From: Sphingobacterium sp. SGR-19
GTDB lineage: Bacteria; Bacteroidota; Bacteroidia; Sphingobacteriales; Sphingobacteriaceae
DNA: 64,000 nt
Direction: 5' to 3'
NCBI RefSeq assembly: GCF_011043555.1
Contig: NZ_JAAKGS010000013.1
Location: 48,420-112,419, forward strand
Part shown: piece after piece, positions 44,606-52,765 of the stretch
Position numbering within the stretch: position 1 is the first letter of the stretch
How the letters are laid out: every line of letters starts with the position of its first letter
The notes under the pieces: model-generated
Database searches by the model: none
The model's input: only the letters and a program-made list of their open reading frames with translations
Told to the model about the DNA's origin: nothing
Translations under genes and position numbers: made by a program

Positions 44606-44650
44606 ATTTATAAAATATGTTGTTTAGATATTGCCATAGAGCAAAAGTAT

Positions 44651-45010
44651 GTTTTCTTTTTTTCCCCCAAAAAAAGAAACAAAAAAATCGTCGTTGTTTT
44701 TTGTTGAATCCTCATGGGATAGTGCAAAAACAGAATTCTACAGACTCAACAAAAAAGAGGCGACATCTAGGGTTAATTGAGGATTGTGCAAATGCGTATG
44801 ATAATCAGGAATAATAAAATATGCGGATATGCGTTCTAAAACGACCTTGTACTGTTCTGCGGCCATTTTTATGCAGGTTATTCCGTTAAAAACAGGATGT
44901 TGTTTGAGCGCAGCGAGTTTCATTCTGTTTAGGAATAGCCAAGGAAAAATAGCAGAATCGTACTCAGTCTTGATTTTTTGTCCCTTTTTTTATCAAGAAA
45001 AAAGGGGAAG
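44651..45010 (-). repeat. Structured dispersed repeat, copy C (inverted)
   Basis: Lies between rsgA and polA, opposite in orientation to copies A and B. Read on the minus strand: end hairpin CCCTTTTTT/AAAAAAGGG (45006-44982), whose loop CTTGAT (44997-44992) is complementary to ATCAAG (44974-44969). Long hairpin TATTCC (44937-44932), AAACAGAATG (44930-44921) with CATCCTGTTT (44899-44890, one mismatch) and GGAATA (44884-44879). Closing helix GTCG + TTTTTTGTTGA (44764-44761, 44756-44746) with TCAACAAAAAA + CGAC (44707-44697, 44693-44690). End hairpin with 11-bp A/T-rich stem and five-base loop (44653-44679). Confidence 0.85.
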
Positions 45011-45015
45011 AAGAT

Positions 45016-45023
45016 TATCTTTG
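45016..45023 (+). promoter_or_regulatory. TATCTTTG -7 box of polA, four bases from the ATG
   Basis: TATCTTTG-TTAA-ATG. Consensus element at the outer edge of repeat copy C; predicted start site at or beside the ATG. No TTTG at -33, where the end hairpin of the repeat lies. Confidence 0.65.
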
Positions 45024-45027
45024 TTAA

Positions 45028-47832
45028 ATGGTGAAAAAATTATTTCTGCTAGATGGCATGGCCTTGATATATAGGGCTTACTTCGCGTTGAATAAGGTTC
45101 CCCGGTTGACGTCTTACGGACTCAATACAGGTGCTGTTATGGGTTTTACGAATACCTTATTGGAAGTTTTGAAGAACCAAAAGCCTACGCATATTGCCGT
45201 GGTATTCGACACAGAAGCGCCTACCAACCGGCATCTTGAATTTGAGGCTTACAAAGCACAGCGGCAAGTTATGCCGGAAGATCTGGTAAAATCTATTCCT
45301 TATATTTTCCGCCTTATTGAGGGTTTCAACATTCCTATCATCACAAAAGACGGTTATGAAGCGGATGATATCATCGGAACCATGGCAAAAAAAGCGGAGA
45401 GCGAGGGTTTCACTGTTTATTGTATGACACCTGATAAAGATTTCGGGCAGCTGGTATCCGATCAGATATTTATTTACAAACCCGCCCGTATGGGTAACGG
45501 AGCAGAGGTTTTGGGTGTACCTGAAATTTTGGAGAAATGGGAAATCACGGATGTATCGCAGGTCATTGATATTCTCGGGCTTTGGGGTGATGCCGTCGAT
45601 AACATCCCGGGCATTCCGGGTATAGGTGAAAAGACGGCAAAGAAACTCATCCAACAATACGGCTCGATAGAAAAGCTCATTGAAAATAGCCATGAATTGA
45701 AAGGTAAACAACGGGAAAATGTAGAAAGTTTTGCCGAACAGGGACTTATATCTAAAAAACTCGCGACCATCTTACTGGATGTGCCGGTAGAACTGGACGA
45801 GAAACGATTGGAACTAGAAGAGCCTGACCGCGCATTATTAGAACCTCTTTTTGCCGAACTGGAATTTCGTACGCTAGGCAAACGGGTATTTGGCGATGAC
45901 TACAATGTCGTGGAAAGCGCTGCCAAAAACCCGTCCGGTCAGATGGATTTATTCGCACCGACGCCATCCGAACCCGCTGTAACTTCTGCTGTATCGCCTA
46001 CAGAGCCCGTTGTGGCCGGCTTAAATATACATAACACACCACACGAGTATATATTGGTAGATACCGAAGAAAAGCAGCAAAAATTAGCACAGCGATTGGC
46101 CACACTTTCAAAATTTTGCTTTGATACAGAAACAACTTCCGTCGATGCCTTAGCGGCCGATATCGTTGGCTTTTCTTTTGCTTTCGAAAGGGGCAAAGCC
46201 TATTATGTACCTACACCGGCAGATCATACCGATGCCCAAGCTATCGTTGATATTTTTAAAGCTGTCTTCGAAGATTCTCGGATTGAAAAAGTAGGACAGA
46301 ACCTAAAATACGATATTCTTTTGTTATCCCGCTATGGTGTCCGTGTACAAGGTCCCTTATTTGACACGATGATCGCACATTACCTTATTGATCCAGATAC
46401 ACGCCATAATATGGATATTTTGGCAGAGAATTATTTGGGATACACGCCGGTTTCGATCACCGAGCTTATCGGTCCGAGAGGTAAAAAACAGGCTAATATG
46501 CGGGATGTAGAAGTCGAAAAAGTGGTGGAGTATGCCGGCGAAGATGCCGACATTACTTGGCAGCTACATGAGATCCTAAAGCCTTTGTTGGAGGAAACAC
46601 ACACCATGCGCTTGGCAGAGGAAGTCGAATTCCCACTGATCTATGTCCTTGCCGAAGTCGAAAAAAATGGGGTAAAAATCGATGTAAATACATTACAAGG
46701 ATTCTCCTTATCACTTGATGAAGATATTAGACGACTAGAACAAGTTATATACGAAAAAGCGGGTTTACAATTTAATATTGCTTCTCCAAAACAGTTGGGT
46801 GAAATACTCTTTGACAAATTGCATCTCGATCCTAAAGCGAAGAAAACCAAAACAGGGCAATATAAGACGGGTGAGGATGTGCTGCTGGCATTAGCACACA
46901 AATCGGATATCGTAAAGGATATACTGGATTTCCGACAACTACAAAAGTTGAAATCAACCTATGTGGATGCTCTGCCCGGCCTAATTCATCCAGAAACCGG
47001 ATTAATACATACGTCTTACAACCAAGCAGTCGCTGCAACGGGAAGGTTGAGTTCTACAAATCCGAATTTACAGAACATCCCGATCCGGACAGAACGAGGA
47101 CGCGAGGTTCGGAAAGCATTTATCCCACGGAAATCGGGCAATGTACTCTTATCTGCCGACTATTCCCAGATCGAGCTTCGCTTGATGGCATCGCTCAGCC
47201 AGGATAAAAATATGTTGGACGCGTTTGCTGCCGGACATGACATCCATCGTGCCACCGCTGCACGTGTGTATGGGATACCATTGGAAGAGGTAACCGCGGA
47301 CCAGCGTAGAAATGCGAAAGCAGTAAACTTTGGAATAATATATGGCCAGTCGGCGTTTGGCCTCTCACAAAGTCTTGGCATTCCACGGAGAGATGCTGCC
47401 GCTATCATCGACCAATATTTTTCACAATATACGGGCATCCAGGAGTATATGCGAAAAGCCATCGAGTTTGCTAAAGAACATGGTTATGTGGAAACTATTT
47501 TGAAGCGCCGGCGTTATTTGAGAGATATTAATTCTGCGAACATGACCGTTCGGGGCTTCGCCGAACGAAACGCAATCAATGCGCCTATACAGGGCTCTGC
47601 AGCGGACTTGATTAAAATCGCGATGATTAATATTCAGCAGGACATCGTTGAGAAAGGGTTAACGGGCAAAATGATTATGCAGGTACATGATGAATTGGTG
47701 TTTGATGTTCCAAAGGAAGAGGTGGAGCAGCTATCTTCCATCGTCACCGAGCGCATGAAAAATGCCATTGAACTACAGGTACCTATTGAGGTAGAGGCAG
47801 GCACTGGAAACAATTGGCTCGAAGCACATTAA
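45028..47832 (+). CDS. polA: DNA polymerase I
   Basis: A 934-aa three-domain polymerase for Okazaki fragment processing and repair. The 5' nuclease domain spans about 1-290 (FLLDGMALIYRAYFA, YEADD at 110-114, IPGIPGIGEKTA). The 3'-5' proofreading domain starts near 335 and keeps its catalytic pair in FDTETTS (Asp366, Glu368), so proofreading is likely functional. The polymerase domain shows LLSADYSQIELRLMAS, RRNAKAVNFGIIYG and MQVHDELVF. Divergent from rsgA; the next gene starts 4 bp after the stop. Confidence 0.98.
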   Translation: MVKKLFLLDGMALIYRAYFALNKVPRLTSYGLNTGAVMGFTNTLLEVLKNQKPTHIAVVFDTEAPTNRHLEFEAYKAQRQVMPEDLVKSIPYIFRLIEGFNIPIITKDGYEADDIIGTMAKKAESEGFTVYCMTPDKDFGQLVSDQIFIYKPARMGNGAEVLGVPEILEKWEITDVSQVIDILGLWGDAVDNIPGIPGIGEKTAKKLIQQYGSIEKLIENSHELKGKQRENVESFAEQGLISKKLATILLDVPVELDEKRLELEEPDRALLEPLFAELEFRTLGKRVFGDDYNVVESAAKNPSGQMDLFAPTPSEPAVTSAVSPTEPVVAGLNIHNTPHEYILVDTEEKQQKLAQRLATLSKFCFDTETTSVDALAADIVGFSFAFERGKAYYVPTPADHTDAQAIVDIFKAVFEDSRIEKVGQNLKYDILLLSRYGVRVQGPLFDTMIAHYLIDPDTRHNMDILAENYLGYTPVSITELIGPRGKKQANMRDVEVEKVVEYAGEDADITWQLHEILKPLLEETHTMRLAEEVEFPLIYVLAEVEKNGVKIDVNTLQGFSLSLDEDIRRLEQVIYEKAGLQFNIASPKQLGEILFDKLHLDPKAKKTKTGQYKTGEDVLLALAHKSDIVKDILDFRQLQKLKSTYVDALPGLIHPETGLIHTSYNQAVAATGRLSSTNPNLQNIPIRTERGREVRKAFIPRKSGNVLLSADYSQIELRLMASLSQDKNMLDAFAAGHDIHRATAARVYGIPLEEVTADQRRNAKAVNFGIIYGQSAFGLSQSLGIPRRDAAAIIDQYFSQYTGIQEYMRKAIEFAKEHGYVETILKRRRYLRDINSANMTVRGFAERNAINAPIQGSAADLIKIAMINIQQDIVEKGLTGKMIMQVHDELVFDVPKEEVEQLSSIVTERMKNAIELQVPIEVEAGTGNNWLEAH

Positions 47833-47836
47833 AGAT

Positions 47837-48955
47837 ATGCAGCGTATAGGATTATTTCTTATTTTATCATTTACTACGCTCTTTGCGAAAGGACAAGAGC
47901 TGGACACGACGGGGAATATAACGCTATTCGAAAAAGCACCCATGGGTCTTGTACGGTTCTATTTTGATGATTACTACTACTTGGTAGACAAAGACTGTGC
48001 ATTTAAATCTATTGAACGCGTATCGCAGTTTATTGTGGATAAGAATGTATTCCATGCTGACTTCCGAGATTTTGACCGAAACGGAACGGTTGTACTCACG
48101 GGGTACCATAATCAAGGCGTAAAAGAAGGGCCATTTAAAGCCTATCATCCGGATGGTACATTGAAATGGGAAGTAACCTTTGTACAGGATAGGCCTGTTG
48201 GCGATTGGAAATATTATTATCCAGATGGGAAACCGATGCTGACCGTCAATTATGATGAAGCAGCGGTCCGAATTATGGCCTTTTGGGACCGAAGAGGCCG
48301 ACAACGAATAACAGAGGGGAACGGTAGTTATGAATTTCGGATGCCTTTTGCATTTTATAATGAATACGGTTATCCTTTTTTTGAGCGAAAGGGAAGAATA
48401 CGGAATGGTGTTCCTCGCGGATATTGGACAACCCACATGATTGATCATAACGAGAAAAAGACATTATATACGGAAGAGGTTTTCGATGATTCAGGCATGC
48501 TGAACGAAGGCTACAACCTCTTCTTGGATGCAACCTACCGGACGCCGATGGCATTTATTCCGACATCGTATTTCTATACGGCCGAGAGGCTATTATCCAA
48601 GCCGTGCAGCTTTGATGATCATAGCGGATTCAATACGTATTTATCAGAAAAATTCAGTGCTATGCTGAGAAGCAGCCCAACACTTACGAATATGGAAGAT
48701 AAATTTAGTTACGAAATACTATTGGACGAGGAGGGAAATCCAACTAGTGTTACATTAAAAGACTCACTAACGACAAAAGAGCTAAACCGCTATCTAGAGA
48801 TGGCAATTAATGAAATCCCCTTTTACTTTCCCTCCCTTGACCAAAAGGGAAACGCGACAGCGGATACGCTGACGGTTTATGGAAATCTCAGTATCAATGG
48901 CGCAGGACAATTCCATTTTCATAGCTTTCGGATCGTAAGGGAAAAACAACCTTAG
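47837..48955 (+). CDS. Secreted MORN-repeat-like (YwqK-type) protein of unknown function
   Basis: A 372-aa exported protein with a signal peptide (MQRIGLFLILSFTTLFAKG, cleavage near residue 19). Residues about 80-145 hold MORN-variant repeats: GVKEGPFKAYHPDGTLKWEV, DRPVGDWKYYYPDGKPML and a later RNGVPRGYWTTH. Such repeats also occur in proteins labelled YwqK antitoxins, although nothing here suggests a toxin partner. The C-terminal part resembles a TonB-type C-terminal fold only loosely. It starts 4 bp after polA and is probably co-transcribed with it. Confidence 0.6.
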   Translation: MQRIGLFLILSFTTLFAKGQELDTTGNITLFEKAPMGLVRFYFDDYYYLVDKDCAFKSIERVSQFIVDKNVFHADFRDFDRNGTVVLTGYHNQGVKEGPFKAYHPDGTLKWEVTFVQDRPVGDWKYYYPDGKPMLTVNYDEAAVRIMAFWDRRGRQRITEGNGSYEFRMPFAFYNEYGYPFFERKGRIRNGVPRGYWTTHMIDHNEKKTLYTEEVFDDSGMLNEGYNLFLDATYRTPMAFIPTSYFYTAERLLSKPCSFDDHSGFNTYLSEKFSAMLRSSPTLTNMEDKFSYEILLDEEGNPTSVTLKDSLTTKELNRYLEMAINEIPFYFPSLDQKGNATADTLTVYGNLSINGAGQFHFHSFRIVREKQP

Positions 48956-48975
48956 CTGATTTCGCCGAAGTATGT

Positions 48976-48983
48976 TATCTTTG
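48976..48983 (+). promoter_or_regulatory. TATCTTTG -7 box of the phosphatidylserine decarboxylase gene
   Basis: Consensus -7 element 23 bases before the ATG at 49007, giving a leader of about 18-19 nt. No obvious -33 TTTG. Confidence 0.55.
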
Positions 48984-49006
48984 TAAAAAAGTTTACCCAT
49001 TACGAG

Positions 49007-49660
49007 ATGAAATTCCATAAAGAAGGATATACCAGTTTGGCAATCGTTGTATTGTTTGTGTTCGTGATTAATGCGCTGGCCGACTATTACGATGCATCTG
49101 TTTACCTTAAATGGTTTTTATATGCGCTTTCGGCATTCTTGCTTGTTGCTATTCTCCAATTTTTCAGAAGCCCCATCAAGCGGATTACACCGGACGAACA
49201 AATTGTGCTCTGCCCGGCAGATGGAAAAGTCGTGGTAATCGAAGAAACAGAAGAAACCGAATATTTTAAAGATCGACGAATACAGGTTTCCATTTTTATG
49301 TCCCCTATAAATGTACACGTCAACCGTAACCCGATCAGCGGTGTGGTATCGTATTTTAAGTACCATCCGGGGAAATTTTTGGTGGCATGGCATCCGAAAT
49401 CATCCACAGATAATGAAAGGACGACCATTGTTGTACAAAACGAATCTCATATCGAGGTACTATTCCGGCAGATTGCGGGTGCTATGGCAAGGCGTATCGT
49501 ATGGTATGTGAAGGAAAACGATGATGTGGCACAAGGTGAAGAGTTTGGGTTCATCAAATTTGGTTCCCGTGTGGATTTGTTTTTGCCATTAGGCACGGAA
49601 GTTACCGTAAATATCGGCGATAAAGTCGTTGGTGGGAAAACAGTAATCGCAAAAATATAA
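49007..49660 (+). CDS. psd: Phosphatidylserine decarboxylase proenzyme (short, PSD-A type)
   Basis: A 217-aa membrane-associated pyruvoyl enzyme that turns phosphatidylserine into phosphatidylethanolamine. Two N-terminal hydrophobic segments (about 9-27 and 33-52) are followed by VLCPADGKVVVIEE and VSIFMSPINVHVNRNPISG. The self-cleavage site is Gly186-Ser187 in KFGSRVD, where the Ser becomes the pyruvoyl group. The short length matches the archaeal-like class found across Bacteroidota. It is a stand-alone gene; no pssA lies next to it. Confidence 0.94.
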   Translation: MKFHKEGYTSLAIVVLFVFVINALADYYDASVYLKWFLYALSAFLLVAILQFFRSPIKRITPDEQIVLCPADGKVVVIEETEETEYFKDRRIQVSIFMSPINVHVNRNPISGVVSYFKYHPGKFLVAWHPKSSTDNERTTIVVQNESHIEVLFRQIAGAMARRIVWYVKENDDVAQGEEFGFIKFGSRVDLFLPLGTEVTVNIGDKVVGGKTVIAKI

Positions 49661-49721
49661 TATAAGCTTACGATAAATTGCCTCAGGTTTCGTACTTTAG
49701 ATACTCGTTAAAAGAAGTTTC

Positions 49722-50756
49722 ATGAATCTGAGCATCTTTACCCTCCTTATATCAAGCAGTATCGGGCTCCTAGCTGCGGCAATTGACTATTTTCATAGAG
49801 GAAGCCTAACTGTATCAATATTGATATTTGTTACAGTCGCCCTAATCTGTTATGTCATCTTGCTCAACCTATTCGAACGATTTGTATACAAAAGAATCCG
49901 AAATGTATACAAGCTTATCCGCAATCTGAAGTTAGGGAAAGGTCTTAAAGATGCATTAGGCGAACAAATAACGGACGATCCGATCCGTGATGCAGAAAGG
50001 GAAGTACAAAATTGGGCTAAACAACGTATATCAGAGCTTGACAAGCTACGGGAACAGGCTAAATTCCGTAAAGAATTTCTTTCCAATATTTCCCACGAAT
50101 TTAAAACCCCCTTGTTTGCTACCCAAGGCTATGTTGAAACATTACAAGACGGTCTATTGGACGATGATCCTGAAATGGCCAGAAATTTTTTAGAAAAAGC
50201 GGCCCGCAATCTTGACCGTCTTAGCTATTTAATACAAGATTTGGATGAGATATCCAAGTTGGAGACAGGTATTATATCCTTAACGTTAGAAAATTTTGAT
50301 ATCGTAGCGCTTATTAAAGAATGTATAGAGGATTTAGAGGGCAAAGCCAAACAACATAATATACGCATTCGATACACCGGTAAGTTAAATCATCCTGTCA
50401 TCGTCAAAGGGGATCGTAAGCGCGTCCAGCAGGTGCTTATCAATCTATTGGATAATTCCATTAAGTATGGTAAAAAAGATGGCATGACCAGTGTGTCAAT
50501 TTTTCCATTATTCGAACAAGTTTTGGTAGAAGTGACTGATAATGGTATTGGTATTGATGAAAAAAACCTTTCGCGTGTATTTGAACGTTTCTATCGTACG
50601 GATGCAAGCCGTTCGCGCGAAGTCGGCGGTTCAGGTCTGGGTCTGGCGATCGTGAAGCATATTATTGAAGCGCATGAACAGAATGTAAACGTGCGTAGTA
50701 CAGCGGGTATTGGAACGACATTTGGTTTTACATTGGAAACGCCCAAACATAACTAA
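49722..50756 (+). CDS. PhoR-like sensor histidine kinase
   Basis: A 344-aa two-helix membrane histidine kinase. Two hydrophobic segments at about 4-23 and 29-50 enclose almost no periplasmic loop, so it does not sense an external ligand by a domain of its own. HisKA carries NISHEFKTP with phospho-His125; the ATPase part has VLINLLDNSIKYG (N box), VTDNGIGI, FERFYRTDASRS and GGSGLGLAIVKHI. No response regulator gene is adjacent in this window. Its position 71 bp before the DUF47-PiT phosphate genes and the Pho-like box there suggest PhoR function. Confidence 0.85.
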   Translation: MNLSIFTLLISSSIGLLAAAIDYFHRGSLTVSILIFVTVALICYVILLNLFERFVYKRIRNVYKLIRNLKLGKGLKDALGEQITDDPIRDAEREVQNWAKQRISELDKLREQAKFRKEFLSNISHEFKTPLFATQGYVETLQDGLLDDDPEMARNFLEKAARNLDRLSYLIQDLDEISKLETGIISLTLENFDIVALIKECIEDLEGKAKQHNIRIRYTGKLNHPVIVKGDRKRVQQVLINLLDNSIKYGKKDGMTSVSIFPLFEQVLVEVTDNGIGIDEKNLSRVFERFYRTDASRSREVGGSGLGLAIVKHIIEAHEQNVNVRSTAGIGTTFGFTLETPKHN

Positions 50757-50776
50757 TATATGATAAACGCATTAAA

Positions 50777-50811
50777 CTTAACATTAACTTAACATTTCAT
50801 TCATATTTTTG
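50777..50811 (+). promoter_or_regulatory. Probable Pho box and TATTTTTG -7 box upstream of the DUF47-pit operon
   Basis: CTTAACA occurs at 50777-50783 and again at 50788-50794, an 11-bp direct repeat with the 7+4 spacing known for PhoB sites. TATTTTTG follows at 50804-50811 in place of a -33 element, and the ATG is at 50828. The arrangement matches activator-dependent promoters in which PhoB replaces the upstream recognition element. Site and spacing are seen; PhoB binding is inferred. Confidence 0.65.
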
Positions 50812-50827
50812 CACAAATTAAAACACT

Positions 50828-51475
50828 ATGTCTTTAAATAGCATTTTTCAGTATTTCGTTCCAAAGGACAAAAAATTTTTCCCTTTGTTTGAACAAGCAG
50901 GTGCGAACCTTATCGTGATGGCAAAAGCATTGCAAGAGTCGGTCTATACCACAGACTTGTCCAAACGCGCCGAACTGAATAAAAAGATTGAAGATCTTGA
51001 ACACAAAGGAGACGACATTACGCATCAAATCCACTTGGAATTAGGCAAAAACTTCATCACACCCTTTGATCGTGAAGATATACATTCGCTTGCGAGTTCG
51101 TTGGACGATGTAGCTGACTTTATACAGGGTGCATCCAATCGTATGGAGCTTTATAAGGTGGAAACGCCGAGCCAGGCAATGAAAGAAATAGCGGACTTAA
51201 TTTTAGAAGCTACAGATCACGTTGCAAAGGCACTTAACGAGTTAAGAGATCTTAAAAATATTCGTAATATCACTGATTCCTGTGTTAGAATCAACAGCGT
51301 GGAAAATAAAGCCGATTATATATTTGACAAGGCCATGAGTGAACTTTTCGAATATGAAAAAGATGCAATCACCTTAATTAAGACGAAGGAAGTGCTTTCG
51401 GCAATGGAAGATGCGACGGACAAATGCGAAGACGTAGCAAACGTGTTAGAAAGTATATTAGTTAAAAATGCCTAG
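50828..51475 (+). CDS. DUF47 (PhoU-like) phosphate transport regulator
   Basis: A 215-aa all-helical protein of the DUF47/PhoU-like family that pairs with PiT permeases. It starts SLNSIFQYFVPKDKKFFPLFEQAG and carries EDLEHKGDDITHQIHLELGKNFITPFDREDIH, the family signature with acidic metal-binding residues. It lies 30 bp upstream of the pit gene. In this family the protein modulates permease activity or metal-phosphate handling in the cytoplasm. Regulation by phosphate is suggested by the box immediately upstream. Confidence 0.92.
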   Translation: MSLNSIFQYFVPKDKKFFPLFEQAGANLIVMAKALQESVYTTDLSKRAELNKKIEDLEHKGDDITHQIHLELGKNFITPFDREDIHSLASSLDDVADFIQGASNRMELYKVETPSQAMKEIADLILEATDHVAKALNELRDLKNIRNITDSCVRINSVENKADYIFDKAMSELFEYEKDAITLIKTKEVLSAMEDATDKCEDVANVLESILVKNA

Positions 51476-51505
51476 CATTCCCAATATTAAGCAACATAGT
51501 ATATT

Positions 51506-52519
51506 ATGATGATTTCCACCTTATTGATCGTCGTTGTCGTTTTGGCTATCGCATTCGATTACATCAATGGCTTCCATGATGCAGCCAATTCCATCGCAAC
51601 GGTCGTATCAACTAAAGTATTAACACCTTTTATGGCTGTACTATGGGCTGCACTATGGAATTTCGCAGCTTATTTCTATTTTACCGACCATAAAGTAGCC
51701 AACACGATTGCCAAAACAGTCCTTGAAGAATACATCACACTAGAAGTTATATTTGCTGGTCTAGTGGCTGCCATTTCCTGGAACCTTTTTACCTGGTACT
51801 ATGGTATTCCTTCCAGTTCGTCACATACCCTTATTGGTGGATTTGCCGGTTCAGGGATGGCTTATGCCTGGTTTATGGGTGCCAATCCGCTTACGGCCGT
51901 TAATCAATCTGCAATTTTAAAAATCGCTTCCTTTATCGTCCTGGCGCCAGTCATTGGTATGGTCATCTCGGTTATCATCACCTTGATCATTTTGAATATT
52001 GCAAAGAAAGCCCGACCATCAACGGCAGAGAAGTGGTTTAAGGTCGGTCAATTAATTTCTTCGGCGGGACTGAGCTTTGCCCACGGTGGAAACGATGCAC
52101 AAAAGGTGATGGGTATCATTGCCACTGCTTTGATCGCAGAACAAGTAATCCCGGATTTCGATGCTATGCCCGCGTGGGTACCACTATCATGTTATGCAGC
52201 CATTGCTGCGGGAACAATGAGCGGCGGATGGAAAATCGTGAAGACGATGGGCACCAAAATTACCAAAGTAACACCATTGGAAGGTGTTGCTGCAGAAACC
52301 GCGGGTGCTGCCACGCTAGGTATAACCGAGCATTTTGGAATCCCGGTATCTACTACACATACGATTACAGGTTCGATTATCGGCGTAGGAGTAGTGAAAC
52401 GGGTTTCTGCAGTACGGTGGGGAGTTACCATTAGTTTATTGTGGGCATGGATATTGACTATCCCGGTGAGTGCCGTATTAGGGGGAATAACCTTGGCAAT
52501 TATCCACTTTATACTTTAG
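51506..52519 (+). CDS. pit: PiT-family inorganic phosphate transporter
   Basis: A 337-aa low-affinity phosphate permease with about 10 helices. The two inverted PiT signatures are present: FDYINGFHDAANSIATVVST near residue 20 and FAHGGNDAQKVMGI near 195, plus GIPVSTTHTITGSIIGVG near 280. It moves phosphate or metal-phosphate with a cation. It follows the DUF47 gene on the same transcript. The kinase upstream and the Pho-like box mark this as the phosphate response cluster of the window. Confidence 0.95.
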   Translation: MMISTLLIVVVVLAIAFDYINGFHDAANSIATVVSTKVLTPFMAVLWAALWNFAAYFYFTDHKVANTIAKTVLEEYITLEVIFAGLVAAISWNLFTWYYGIPSSSSHTLIGGFAGSGMAYAWFMGANPLTAVNQSAILKIASFIVLAPVIGMVISVIITLIILNIAKKARPSTAEKWFKVGQLISSAGLSFAHGGNDAQKVMGIIATALIAEQVIPDFDAMPAWVPLSCYAAIAAGTMSGGWKIVKTMGTKITKVTPLEGVAAETAGAATLGITEHFGIPVSTTHTITGSIIGVGVVKRVSAVRWGVTISLLWAWILTIPVSAVLGGITLAIIHFIL

Positions 52520-52765
52520 TGTGTAAGCGTTAAACTACAAACTGTATTCTTTTATTGATAATCGGATAAAAAAAGTCGAAAAATTTGGGTATTCTAAATA
52601 ATATCTATACTTTTACGCGGGCAAATTCGTTGTGTAACAACAAATTTGGCTCTTAACATAAAATTTCAACAGCTTCGCTTTTTTTGGCATCGTTATTGTT
52701 AATGTTATGTTAAATTTGAAAAAAGGAAACAATTTAAAAATTTTAATAACCTTAAAAACAAGAGT
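52520..52765 (+). promoter_or_regulatory. Promoter and long leader of ompA-like gene
   Basis: TTTG at 52584-52587, a 20-bp spacer and TACTTTTA at 52608-52615 form a near-consensus promoter with a leader of about 145 nt. A second box TAAATTTG at 52711-52718 would give a 42-nt leader. TGTTAA occurs at 52697-52702 and 52708-52713, again 11 bp apart (reverse strand TTAACA), resembling the Pho-type spacing. No terminator for pit was recognised here. Confidence 0.5.

Noticed and set aside
45157..45711. 184-codon minus-strand frame inside polA
   Set aside because: Antisense to the conserved 5' nuclease domain; its translation has no recognisable motif.
47837..48955. YwqK antitoxin of a toxin-antitoxin pair
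   Set aside because: The protein has a signal peptide and no adjacent toxin gene; the resemblance is limited to MORN-type repeats.
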